Made by a program: the position numbers and the translations under genes. Positions 1 to 6,735 of a DNA stretch of 14,472 nt are shown one piece after another (the stretch's first letter is position 1; every line of letters begins with the position of its first letter). The stretch comes from an uncultured Eggerthellaceae bacterium (lineage in GTDB: Bacteria > Actinomycetota > Coriobacteriia > Coriobacteriales > Eggerthellaceae): NCBI GenBank assembly GCA_934623455.1, contig CAKTVK010000052.1:1-14472 (forward strand). Reading direction: 5' to 3'. Under the pieces are notes generated by a model that was given only the letters and a program-made list of their open reading frames with translations, had not been told where the DNA came from and ran no database searches.

Positions 1-12
1 CCCGTGGCCCTT

Positions 13-55
13 GGCCTTATAGGCCCTGTGCAAACCACCCTTTTGAAGGGTGGTT
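13..55. terminator. Paired hairpins after the DUF3800 gene (terminator or IS200/IS605-type end)
   Basis: Two inverted repeats lie next to each other. GGCCT/AGGCC (14-18 and 22-26) has a TAT loop. AACCACCCTT/AAGGGTGGTT (33-42 and 46-55) has a TTG loop. The second ends 7 bases from the stop of the minus-strand DUF3800 gene and is followed on that strand by TTTGC, so it can act as its terminator, although the T-tract is short. Small hairpins with a CCACCC/GGGTGG core are also common at ends of IS200/IS605 elements, and an IS200 scrap is present elsewhere in the window, so a relic end is an alternative. Confidence 0.5.
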
Positions 56-62
56 CATAATC

Positions 63-788
63 TTAGTAATAGGTTGTTTTTCCGCTTCTGAAGAAGTCGG
101 ATTCTTGAGCGATTGCCCGCTTGATTGCATCGTGTCTGTCGTGGTCGTCGTTTGTCCATGCGCGATAAATCGCCCAAGAGCAATAATCGGCAGCCTGCAA
201 GCCGAAGTCGCTTTTTGATTCCATTGGTCTAAGCGTGTACCCAGCTTTACCTCTAAGGTATTCTTTCAAATTCGTTTTGATGGAACCAATTATGGCATTG
301 CTTTTCTTTTGAACCGGAATAGTGTCAGTGAATATGCAGAGATGATCGTATTCGGAAAGAACCCTTTCGTGGAGAATGATATCCTTAATCAAATTTTTCA
401 TAATCATCGAAAAGAATCTTTTTTGGTCGCGGATTGTAGGATTTGCCTTGTTTTTTTGGACGACGATGCTGTATATGCGAAACTCACTAAGATGTCTGCA
501 AATTGCGTTAAAGGCCAGATTTCTTGTCAACGGTGAATCTTCCGTTGCGTGAAAGAAGTCATTGCTTCCGTGGCTTTTGCTGAAAGGCAAATTGTTAAGC
601 GCAAGGAGGTATTTCGCATGAAGTAAATCATTGCTAAGTCCAATGGGCTTATCTGTTACTAGCGCGGTATATATGTAATATGGGGAACCGCTTGGGCTGA
701 AGTTGAAGTCACCAGCTTCGTCGAGATAACAATAAAGTATGTGTTTGTCTTCAAAATCGTCTAAAGTCAATTTGCTTTGATTTGTCAC
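63..788 (-). CDS. DUF3800 domain protein
   Basis: A 241-residue protein of the DUF3800 family, small proteins predicted to have an RNase H-like fold and often found in mobile and defence regions; no activity is established for this branch. Visible family landmarks are the acidic strand YLDEAGDF (residues 21-28), FHATED (79-84), FTDT (153-156, Asp155) and the C-terminal LQAADYCSWA (197-206) with the conserved Gln-Ala-Ala-Asp. The set of acidic residues would suit a metal-dependent nuclease, but that is inference. The GTG start at 788 is preceded by AAAGGA six bases upstream, and a TATAAT box lies further upstream. Length is normal for the family and no lesions are seen. It is transcribed alone, away from the restriction genes to its right. 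Confidence 0.85.
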   Translation of the reverse strand: MTNQSKLTLDDFEDKHILYCYLDEAGDFNFSPSGSPYYIYTALVTDKPIGLSNDLLHAKYLLALNNLPFSKSHGSNDFFHATEDSPLTRNLAFNAICRHLSEFRIYSIVVQKNKANPTIRDQKRFFSMIMKNLIKDIILHERVLSEYDHLCIFTDTIPVQKKSNAIIGSIKTNLKEYLRGKAGYTLRPMESKSDFGLQAADYCSWAIYRAWTNDDHDRHDAIKRAIAQESDFFRSGKTTYY

Positions 789-812
789 GAGCCTTCCTTT
801 CTGGTTTTTAGC

Positions 813-818
813 ATTATA
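813..818 (-). promoter_or_regulatory. -10 box of the DUF3800 gene
   Basis: The minus strand reads TATAAT, placing transcription start near 806 and giving a leader of about 18 bases containing the AAAGGA ribosome site. No good -35 hexamer is visible at 16-18 bases, so recognition may rely on the -10 or on an activator. Confidence 0.45.
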
Positions 819-829
819 AGACTAAACTG

Positions 830-1242
830 CGAGGCGCATGATTTCACTCATTCATTATGGCTACCGTTTATGTCTATTTTCGGCGCGAGTTTCTCGACGA
901 AGTCAACTGCTTTTCAGTTACTCCGCCTGTGGTGCGAGAGTGGGGATAAATGCCATCACGGAGCTTTCTTTGCGGGCTGTTGGGGCGACTTGGGCGGCTT
1001 TGTGGCTGGGTTTAGTTGGTTTTTAAGTGCGCTAATTTTGGGTGCTTAGAGGAATTTGAACTGAAGAGTTGAGCACCGTATTCTGGACTCGTAAAAATTC
1101 TTTGCTTGTATTGCTCCTTTGGCTTATTCCGGGTAGGCTTTGATGAGGTTCGCGTCTTTTAGTCTAATGAGGACAGCGTGTTTAGATAATGCCGCTTGAT
1201 TTTGAAGTTTGGTATCGTTAATTCATAGTTTATGGGGAGGCT
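830..1242. other. Stretch without a supportable gene
   Basis: About 410 bases with no convincing coding region. A plus frame (777-1049) ends in a hydrophobic stretch but has no ribosome site and reads through the DUF3800 promoter. Minus-strand frames between 1030 and 1330 give protein-like pieces that are broken by stops, which would suit a decayed gene, but no family can be named. Confidence 0.5.
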
Positions 1243-1355
1243 GTAATCTGCGTTAGAAAACGGACGCTCGGGGTGCGTGTCGAAGCTCCTATCGCAAAGA
1301 AAGCAGAGTGCAATGATCTCGTCACCAGGTACCAAAGACTTGTTGAAATAAGGAA

Positions 1356-1823
1356 TTGGTAGATGGAAGCCGAATCGTAACCGATGCATATTTTGCTGAA
1401 AATCTCATGTTTATCGATAGCAGAATGGATGAGATTCTTGCAGAAGCCCTGATTATCCACTATCGGGACAACATCAAGCGTGTCGCGGATGTCGTTGGCG
1501 TGTTGGAAGAAGACAACCCCTTGGATTTTCCCGTGGAGAGTCTTTACCGCTACAAGGTCAAGAAGTTTCTGGTGGCGGTCGCTCTCGGCTTTCAGCCGAG
1601 TAGGCGCTGGGATGGAAGGGACGAGGCGAATGGCGGCTATATAATCGTCACGACCTCCGGGGACGCCGTTGCCTACCATACCTACAACAGGGATTTGTTC
1701 GAGGACTATCTTCTTGATTCAACTCATTTTGAGAGGGGATCAACCTCTAGGCACGACTTTGCGAGCCTCTATTCATCGGGCAAGAACACGCTCTTGAATC
1801 TCAATCTGCAAATCAGATTCTAA
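1356..1823 (+). pseudogene. HpaII-family type II restriction endonuclease, C-terminal remnant
   Basis: The frame encodes about 155 residues matching the C-terminal half of HpaII-type endonucleases (full length about 350-360), which in the intact state cut CCGG. Recognisable parts in order are FAENLMFIDSRMDEILAEAL (a helix with a conserved Leu-Ile-Asp), a Lys-rich VALGFQPSRRWDGRDEANGG segment, GYIIV..SGDAVAYHTYNR, the STSRHDF motif and the family-typical ending LNLQIRF. In-frame translation upstream stops at TGA 1344. Another plus frame (about 1243-1355, containing DLVTRYQRLVEIRN) may hold a short frameshifted piece of the preceding region. The N-terminal half and the cognate cytosine methyltransferase are absent, so this is almost certainly inactive. 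The TTG at 1356 has no good ribosome site. Its stop lies 62 bases before the HNH nuclease gene. Confidence 0.75.
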
Positions 1824-1885
1824 ATCAAGATCTGGACGGATCGGTCTTTATCCGCTATCTTCGCAGTAGTGAGAGGAGTGGCTCT

Positions 1886-2938
1886 ATGACTGGCAGCATA
1901 ATTGAATGCGAGATAAACTTCCTGTCGTTCGAAAGGGCATGCGAGCTGGTGCCGCCAGAGTTTCTTCCAGCTTACGAGTGGTTTTCCCAGCAAGAAGGGA
2001 CTCATATCCCCAGGTTGCCTCGGGGTGACGACGCTCCCAACCTATCGGTCGATATAAAGCTTGCGGCCATGCGTGGGATCCATAGCCCGAACTACAGGGA
2101 GCTTGCTTCGAGGGGCGCAGGCAAAACCAAATATGCCCTCAGCGTGTATTCTGCTGCACCGAAAAGGCGGTCGAGCCTCAATACGTTTTACGATGATCAG
2201 GAACTTATCGTTCGAGACGATAAGACCTGGACGATCGAGTACTGCGAGCAAAAAGCCGTCGAGGGCAGGCTGAAGACCGACAGATCGAACGACCATCTGA
2301 TGAACAATCTTGTCGACGGGGTTCCCGTTGCCGTCATGATTGGCGTTCCAGAGGGCGGATACGTAATCGAAGGACTTGCTTACGTCGAGAGATACGACCC
2401 CAATACTGGCATGTTCACTTTGCACGGCCCCGTTTCTGCTGAGGCCGATGGGGTGAGCTTCTATTCGGAAACGGCCATGCAAGACCTTACGCCAAGCGAA
2501 TTGAAGGCGCTGAAGGAAGCCGATCTGCTCGATGAGAGGGCTCGGCGCACCGCCGAGGTCATCAGGCGCGAGAAGCAATCTGAGTTTCGAAAAATGCTCC
2601 TTTCGGCTTATCGCGGGCAATGCGCAGTTACGAAGACCAGCGTTCCCGAGGTGTTGCAGGCTGCCCATATCGATCCTTATCGTGGGAAAAAATCGCAGGT
2701 GGTTACGAACGGCATGCTTTTACGCGCCGACCTGCATTTATTATACGATTCCCATTTGATGACCGTGCTTCCCGATTCGTTTGAAATAGTAGTGAGCGAG
2801 GCGGTGAGGGAACCTTTGTACAGGGAACTCGACGGCAAAAGAATCATCGTGCCCTCCAATGCCGATGAGCGGCCAAGCGAATATCTGCTTGATTTACACG
2901 CTCGGGAGTTTAAGTCGATTCAAAGGCTTCTTGCGTAG
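1886..2938 (+). CDS. HNH endonuclease (restriction-type)
   Basis: A 350-residue protein with a C-terminal HNH nuclease domain of the HNH_2 type. The core runs from QCAVTKTSVPEVLQAAHIDPY (residues 245-265) to NGMLLRADLHLLYD (275-288). The expected metal/catalytic residues are His261, Asn275 and His284. The N-terminal 200 residues contain LMNNLVDGVPVAVMIGV (138-154) and EGLAYVERYDPNTGMFTLHG (162-181). This arrangement resembles the DNA-reading wing found before HNH domains in restriction enzymes that recognise modified or specific DNA, but I cannot name the domain. The ATG at 1886 is set by GAGAGGAG seven bases upstream. No frameshift is seen. No methyltransferase lies beside it, so either it targets modified DNA (type IV-like) or its partner has been lost together with that of the HpaII remnant. 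Confidence 0.85.
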   Translation: MTGSIIECEINFLSFERACELVPPEFLPAYEWFSQQEGTHIPRLPRGDDAPNLSVDIKLAAMRGIHSPNYRELASRGAGKTKYALSVYSAAPKRRSSLNTFYDDQELIVRDDKTWTIEYCEQKAVEGRLKTDRSNDHLMNNLVDGVPVAVMIGVPEGGYVIEGLAYVERYDPNTGMFTLHGPVSAEADGVSFYSETAMQDLTPSELKALKEADLLDERARRTAEVIRREKQSEFRKMLLSAYRGQCAVTKTSVPEVLQAAHIDPYRGKKSQVVTNGMLLRADLHLLYDSHLMTVLPDSFEIVVSEAVREPLYRELDGKRIIVPSNADERPSEYLLDLHAREFKSIQRLLA

Positions 2939-3247
2939 CGGCCGATAATGCTAGCTTTGTCTGGGATGTTGAGGCATATGCATCGAAGACCGCATCTTTC
3001 AATCGAGGGATGCGCCGAATGGGCAATTGCTTTGTTGCAAAGAAAGGTTGACGGCCGCTGGAGGATGGAACTTTGCCTGAAAGCATTTGCGGAGTGCAAC
3101 CCAACCCTGCGGCGAGGTGCGAAAAGGATGGCTTATGCCTGATTGACGGGAACGTGAGTATCGAGGGCATTATGCTCCGAACACGGTGCTATATGGCCTG
3201 GTCGGGCGGATCTCGGCTCGGCTAATCGTTTCAAAAGGAGGTTTTCA
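2939..3247. other. Intergenic stretch without a supportable gene
   Basis: About 309 bases. Short frames exist on both strands (plus 2948-3142, minus 2910-3170), but none has a ribosome site or a recognisable motif. The last 15 bases hold the strong Shine-Dalgarno site of the next gene. No terminator hairpin is obvious after the HNH stop. Confidence 0.5.
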
Positions 3248-3250
3248 TTG
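3233..3250 (+). promoter_or_regulatory. Near-perfect ribosome binding site that fixes a TTG start
   Basis: AAAAGGAGGT at 3233-3242 is followed six bases after its GGAGG core by TTG at 3248. This is a full-length match to the anti-Shine-Dalgarno sequence. It supports the TTG as the start rather than the in-frame ATG at 3260. Confidence 0.75.
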
Positions 3251-3967
3251 CTGTTGAGCATGTCGTTGGGTCCCGAGCGGTATGAGCATGACGTGCGCTA
3301 CCTCGTGAAGTTTGTCAAGGAAGAAGCATGGGCGGATGAATTGCTAGATGGCTGCTTGTTCATGAACGCTGCCGGCTTTTACGCCAGCAAAGAAAAGGAA
3401 CAGGGCGATGACCGGGAGGGCGCAATCGCCAACACTGGGATTTTCAGGAACACGGATCGCGCGATTTACTGTATGTACTCGGTTTATTTGTCGGACGTCA
3501 TAGACGATGGGTTTGATGTTCCGATGCGGGTCGTTGAGGACTTTGGATGCTCGGATGGCTTCGCCGTGGTGCTGCGCTTTGACGAGTTCGACAAAGCTCT
3601 CAGAACCCTAGGGACGGATGATTATGGGCTTGAGGCTGGGCTTGTGAGTTATGGTCGCGTTCCCGAGAAAGACGCACCTGCCCTTTTAGCGATGGATCAG
3701 AATATCCCGCTTTTTATCAAAAGGCCTGAGTATCAGCACCAGAAAGAATATCGCATTGTGGTAGGAAAATCTCTTACTCGAAGGACGCCCGCGCGCGAAC
3801 TGGATGGGGAGATGGTCCCTTTTATCGACGAGGAACAGCCCTTTGAAGCGATTCGATATCGGTTTCCGAGCGACTTACGCGCATTTGCTAAAAAGGTTCC
3901 GATGCGGTCTATTGAACTTAGGGATGATTTCTACCGTTTCGATTTGAGCGATTGGAATGAAATGTAG
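3248..3967 (+). CDS. DUF2971-like protein of unknown function
   Basis: A 239-residue soluble protein, rich in Asp, Glu and Arg, without signal peptide or membrane segment. The pattern resembles DUF2971-type proteins found in prophages and defence islands: an early GCLFMNAAGFYASKEKEQGDDREGA region (residues about 35-59, the 'few-Met, Glu, Arg/Lys-Gly-Asp, Glu-Gly' signature) and later LFIKRPEYQHQKEYRIVV (about 155-172), where an F-x-K...E-x-R pattern is typical. No activity is established. The start is TTG, fixed by an excellent Shine-Dalgarno site. It follows the HNH gene on the same strand but 309 bases away, so it is likely its own transcription unit. The family assignment rests on pattern memory and is moderate. 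Confidence 0.65.
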   Translation: MLLSMSLGPERYEHDVRYLVKFVKEEAWADELLDGCLFMNAAGFYASKEKEQGDDREGAIANTGIFRNTDRAIYCMYSVYLSDVIDDGFDVPMRVVEDFGCSDGFAVVLRFDEFDKALRTLGTDDYGLEAGLVSYGRVPEKDAPALLAMDQNIPLFIKRPEYQHQKEYRIVVGKSLTRRTPARELDGEMVPFIDEEQPFEAIRYRFPSDLRAFAKKVPMRSIELRDDFYRFDLSDWNEM

Positions 3968-4051
3968 GGATTCTACCCAAATATGGTTTTTGCCGATTGC
4001 GCTGTATTCGCGGTGTCTTCCTGGCGGGAATTCTGTCTGCATGACGTTACG

Positions 4052-4074
4052 AAAAAGGGCGCCTTGCGACGCCC
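4052..4074 (-). terminator. Rho-independent terminator with GNRA loop (left copy)
   Basis: On the minus strand GGGCGTC and GGCGCCC pair (seven pairs, one T-G) around a GCAA tetraloop, followed by TTTTT. It lies 32 bases past the stop of the truncated lipoprotein copy. The right copy of the repeat keeps the stem except its outermost pair but has lost the T run. Confidence 0.85.
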
Positions 4075-4825
4075 CCTTCTGACTCATTACCGTGTCTTTA
4101 TCGCGCTAGCTTAGTCTTGTCAATGCATCGATTATTTCGGCTTCGAGCTGGTTTTGCTGGGATGCGGTCAGTTTATCGGAGGTGCGAACGACGACCGTGC
4201 CAATCACCTTATGGGAACCGCTTGAGAGAATCGAGCCATCAAAGGCAGCAAGGTACGCATCGCGCTTTGTGGCATCTTCCTCGGTCTTGTAGACCTCGAT
4301 GCTTCCGCCGGCATCGGTTCCTTTGTCGATGATGTCAGAGCCGTAGATGCTGTCAACATCGAGAAGAGTCGGCGCCAAGAAGAAGACTTGCGCTGTGTAG
4401 CCTCCAGCTTTACCGAGATGTTTGTTGGGATCGTTGTCTTCCGTTGCGGCGGCGATTTCCCCAACGTCGGGAACGGTCCTCAGTCGCTCTACGACATATG
4501 CTTCGGTTGGCTCAGTTACCAGCTTCATTTGTTCAATGCTGTCTTGTACCGCTTGCTCGGCGTTTTCAAGGCTCTTTAGCTGTTCCGTGTAGGAAGTTGC
4601 CTTGAGTTCATCTGCCAGGGCGTTGACCTCCTCAACGGAAGAAGGGGTCTTCGGTTCTGCGAACTCGATGGTCTTCATCGTGGAGATTGTATCTTGTAGC
4701 GCTGTGATGGTTTGGGGGTCGAGCGGCTTTTCCTCTGTTGCCGAAAGAGCCTCAGCGTTCGGTATTTCTTTTTGGATGGCCTCAACTTCGCTCTTGATTC
4801 GCGTCGTCTGTTCGCTCAAGGCCTC
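4058..4825 (-). repeat. Direct repeat, left copy (768 bp)
   Basis: This stretch recurs in the same orientation at 8085-8852 with 11 substitutions and no indels. It contains the 3' part of the lipoprotein gene plus its downstream terminator. The left edge falls inside the terminator stem. The right edge is the base before the fic stop codon (4826). The mismatches are at 4091, 4094, 4115, 4118, 4139, 4666, 4691, 4727, 4751, 4754 and 4781; the 526 bases between 4140 and 4665 are identical. Confidence 0.97.
4106..4819 (-). pseudogene. Truncated duplicate of the lipoprotein gene, no signal peptide
   Basis: This frame encodes 237 residues equal to residues 41-277 of the lipoprotein at 8133-8966, with one amino-acid change (Glu here, Lys there, in 'TIEFAEP'). 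The promoter, start codon, signal peptide and lipobox Cys are missing. The frame could start at TTG 4819, six bases after the fic stop codon, with GAGG just upstream; it would then be a cytoplasmic product translated by coupling to fic. The frame is fully open, so it may still be expressed, but as a lipoprotein it is broken. It ends at its own stop and the GNRA-loop terminator. Confidence 0.85.
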
Positions 4826-5887
4826 CTACTCCGTTCTTCGGTAGGCTGTCGCCCGCGCAGCGCCGGTCTTCTCGATTGCTCCTTCTCTCTGAAGCTTGGA
4901 GAGGATGCGCTCCAAGGTGCGCTGGCTCATTGTCGGATTGGCATCCATGATGTCGCGCTTCGTCGCTGTGCCGACGAGCGATTCGAAATACGCGCGAATC
5001 GCATCTTCGTTGCTTGCCGAAACCGATACCAGAGAAAGCCTGTCATCGAGGTCTCGGTAGCACGCCGCCACGATGCCGAGCATGTATGTTACGAACGGCA
5101 TGTAGTCGCCCTCGCCGGCCTGCCAGCCGATCGAGCTTGCAGCTAGCGCTTCGTAATAGGTCTCCTTCGTCCTCTCGATCTCCTTCTCAATCGATATGTA
5201 CTTGCCGACGGTGTACCCGCTTCGATACAGGAGAAGGAGGGTCAGGAGCCTGCTCATGCGTCCGTTTCCATCATTGAAGGGATGGATGCTCACGAAGTCG
5301 AAAACGAAAGCTAGCGAAACCAGCAGGGGGTCATACGTTCCTTTGGAAATATGGGTCGAGTATTCCGAACAGATCCGTTCCACGGCGGCAGGCGTTCCCG
5401 CTGCGCTGGTCGGGGTGAATCTTGCAGCAGTCCTTCCGCCGGGAAGGCACTCCGCGATGATGTTGTCGGAGTCCTTCCATTTTCCGGCAAAGGAGTCGTC
5501 GGAAAAACGGTAGAGGTCCCTATGAAGCTGGAGGATGACGTTGGGGGTGACGGGAATGGCGTCGTGGCTTTCGTGGATCATGTCGAGTACATAGCGATAG
5601 CCAGCGATTTCCCGCTCATCTCGGTTCCGGGGGGTTGTCTTTTCGGCCATCAGCTCGCGAAGGCGGCCTTCGGAAGTGGAAATGTTTTCGATGCGATTGG
5701 ATGCACCGGTACTCTGAATTTTCGCGACCTCTACGAGAACGTCGAGCGAGGCGGGGGAGGCTTCGAATCGAGCCTCCTGCCGTCCTCGAAGCTCCCTTAT
5801 GTCTCCGAGGGCGCGTACGGTTTCCGGCGTCATGAGCTTTTGCAAGGTGCTCTCGTAGTCGAATTGCGTCATCAGTATCTTCGCCAC
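4826..5887 (-). CDS. Fic-family AMP-transferase, class II, with winged-helix tail
   Basis: A 353-residue Fic protein; the family transfers AMP (or another nucleotide part) onto hydroxyl side chains of target proteins. The active-site loop HPFNDGNGRMSR spans residues 202-213, with catalytic His202 and phosphate-binding Gly-Asn-Gly-Arg. An N-terminal inhibitory motif SNRIEN (63-68; S-x-x-x-E-N with Glu67) marks it as class II, self-inhibited. The C-terminus (about 290-353, with ATKRDIM and SQRTLERILSKLQREGAI) has the form of a winged helix. Such Fic proteins usually act alone rather than with an antitoxin. The start could be GTG 5887 or the in-frame ATG 5872, which has AGGTGG 11 bases upstream. 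A four-half-site dyad covers the promoter, suggesting autoregulation through the winged helix. The stop abuts the left repeat exactly. Confidence 0.92.
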   Translation of the reverse strand: MAKILMTQFDYESTLQKLMTPETVRALGDIRELRGRQEARFEASPASLDVLVEVAKIQSTGASNRIENISTSEGRLRELMAEKTTPRNRDEREIAGYRYVLDMIHESHDAIPVTPNVILQLHRDLYRFSDDSFAGKWKDSDNIIAECLPGGRTAARFTPTSAAGTPAAVERICSEYSTHISKGTYDPLLVSLAFVFDFVSIHPFNDGNGRMSRLLTLLLLYRSGYTVGKYISIEKEIERTKETYYEALAASSIGWQAGEGDYMPFVTYMLGIVAACYRDLDDRLSLVSVSASNEDAIRAYFESLVGTATKRDIMDANPTMSQRTLERILSKLQREGAIEKTGAARATAYRRTE

Positions 5888-5950
5888 CTTAGCAATATCT
5901 TCGTAATCAAAATGGTATTTGGCGAAGATATTATATCATTGTCGAAGATT
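5876..5950 (-). promoter_or_regulatory. fic promoter and symmetric four-half-site operator
   Basis: Four copies of ATCTTCG/CGAAGAT occur at 5877-5883 and 5897-5903 (one orientation) and 5923-5929 and 5943-5949 (the other). Each pair repeats every 20 bases and the whole set is symmetric about 5913. The inner pair extends to a perfect 10-base inverted repeat, AATATCTTCG/CGAAGATATT (5894-5903 and 5923-5932). An extended -10 element, TGATATAAT, lies on the minus strand with its TATAAT at 5930-5935, so transcription would begin near 5923, between the half-sites. No -35 consensus is visible. Binding would directly block RNA polymerase. The likely ligand is the winged helix of Fic itself, which is inference. 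Confidence 0.75.
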
Positions 5951-6149
5951 CTCTCCTGTCCCAAATGCTTCAAATCGCGAACCGTCCGCATCTTGGGATG
6001 CCTAGTGGAGTCTGCACGCATTCGCGGACTTCTGTCTTAATCTTATTGCGCCGCTTTCTGCCGATTGATAAACGGTTGCTTAAGAATGCAAAATCCTTCG
6101 CTCATTTTCAGTCGCTCCATCGTTATATAAGTGAGGGCGAAAGGAGAGG

Positions 6150-6596
6150 TTGGAAGACTTGCCGTTCAGAGGAAAAAGGATAAGCGAGGAAGACGCTGAA
6201 AGAATCGTAGAAGAGCACTGCGACGACGTTTTGGCGTACTGCAGACGCCATGCTCCCTCGTGGGATGAGGCATATGATGCGACGCAGGAGACATTCTTGC
6301 TCTTCATACGGTCTCTGCCTTCATACCAAGACCAAGGCAAACCGTTGGCCTTTCTGTTGACCATAGCCCGAGGGATCTGCATCGATGCCTGCCGCAGGCA
6401 AAGTGTTCCGTGCGAGCACCTCCGCGATGACATCCCCTCGTACCAAGACGGAAGGGCGAGCGATCTGCTCACGGCTCTCGGCGAATTGTCTCCTGGATTG
6501 GCTACATCTTTTTGGACGACTGTCCAGCTTAGTATAGCCAATCCATTTTGCGTGCTAATAAAGGGTGGAATCCTCCTTTTGCAGGGCTTCACCTAA
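6150..6596 (+). pseudogene. ECF-type sigma-70 factor, truncated after region 2
   Basis: Residues 20-85 match sigma region 2: DVLAYCRRHAPSWDEAYDATQETFLLF (about 26-52) for core binding, and PLAFLLTIARGICIDACRRQ (about 65-84) for -10 recognition. The frame then reaches LLTALGELSP (107-115), which in a complete factor opens region 4 (the -35 binding helix-turn-helix). Instead it runs into about 33 unrelated residues. The break falls where an 11-base inverted repeat begins (6494). Without region 4 it is unlikely to work as a normal sigma factor, though a region-2-only product could still bind core polymerase. The start is TTG 6150 with AAGGAG three bases upstream; TTG 6159 is the alternative. An anti-sigma gene is not present. 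Confidence 0.7.
6494..6545. repeat. Nested inverted repeats at the sigma-factor break point
   Basis: Outer arms TGGATTGGCTA (6494-6504) and TAGCCAATCCA (6535-6545) are perfect 11-base complements. Inside them TGGAC/GTCCA (6513-6517 and 6522-6526) forms a second small stem with a four-base loop. The 52-base unit begins exactly where sigma-factor similarity stops, so it may be the end of a mobile element or a recombination scar. Confidence 0.7.
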
Positions 6597-6621
6597 ATGA
6601 TTAAGCTTTATCTGAAATTGT

Positions 6622-6651
6622 TTGTCTTATCATGCATTTTATCAGTTATAA
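6622..6651 (+). promoter_or_regulatory. Candidate promoter of the ATPase gene
   Basis: In an AT-rich stretch, TTGTCT (6622-6627) and TTATAA (6646-6651) are spaced by 18 bases, pointing to the ATPase gene start at 6736. The match is moderate, and other -10-like boxes (TTATAAA) lie close by. Confidence 0.35.
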
Positions 6652-6735
6652 CTTATAAACCGACATTTCTTTTATTGAGTCTTCATCGTAAGTGTGAAAT
6701 ACTATGGTCAGTCACGGAAGGATGGTGAAGTTTTT

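Noticed and set aside
777..1049. Plus-strand frame with a hydrophobic C-terminus
   Set aside because: It starts inside the promoter and start region of the DUF3800 gene, has no ribosome site, and a single hydrophobic stretch is not enough.
1159..1389. Minus-strand frame opposite the start of the HpaII remnant
   Set aside because: It is protein-like in composition but matches no family I recognise, has no ribosome site, and is closed by stops; a possible decayed gene only.
2042..2668. Open 208-residue frame on the minus strand
   Set aside because: It lies antisense inside the HNH endonuclease, whose motifs and ribosome site are clear.
4712..6040. Several plus-strand frames across the fic gene
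   Set aside because: All lie antisense to Fic, whose catalytic and inhibitory motifs are intact.
6494..6545. Integron attC site
   Set aside because: The nested inverted repeat lacks the conserved attC end boxes, and no integron integrase or cassette array is nearby.
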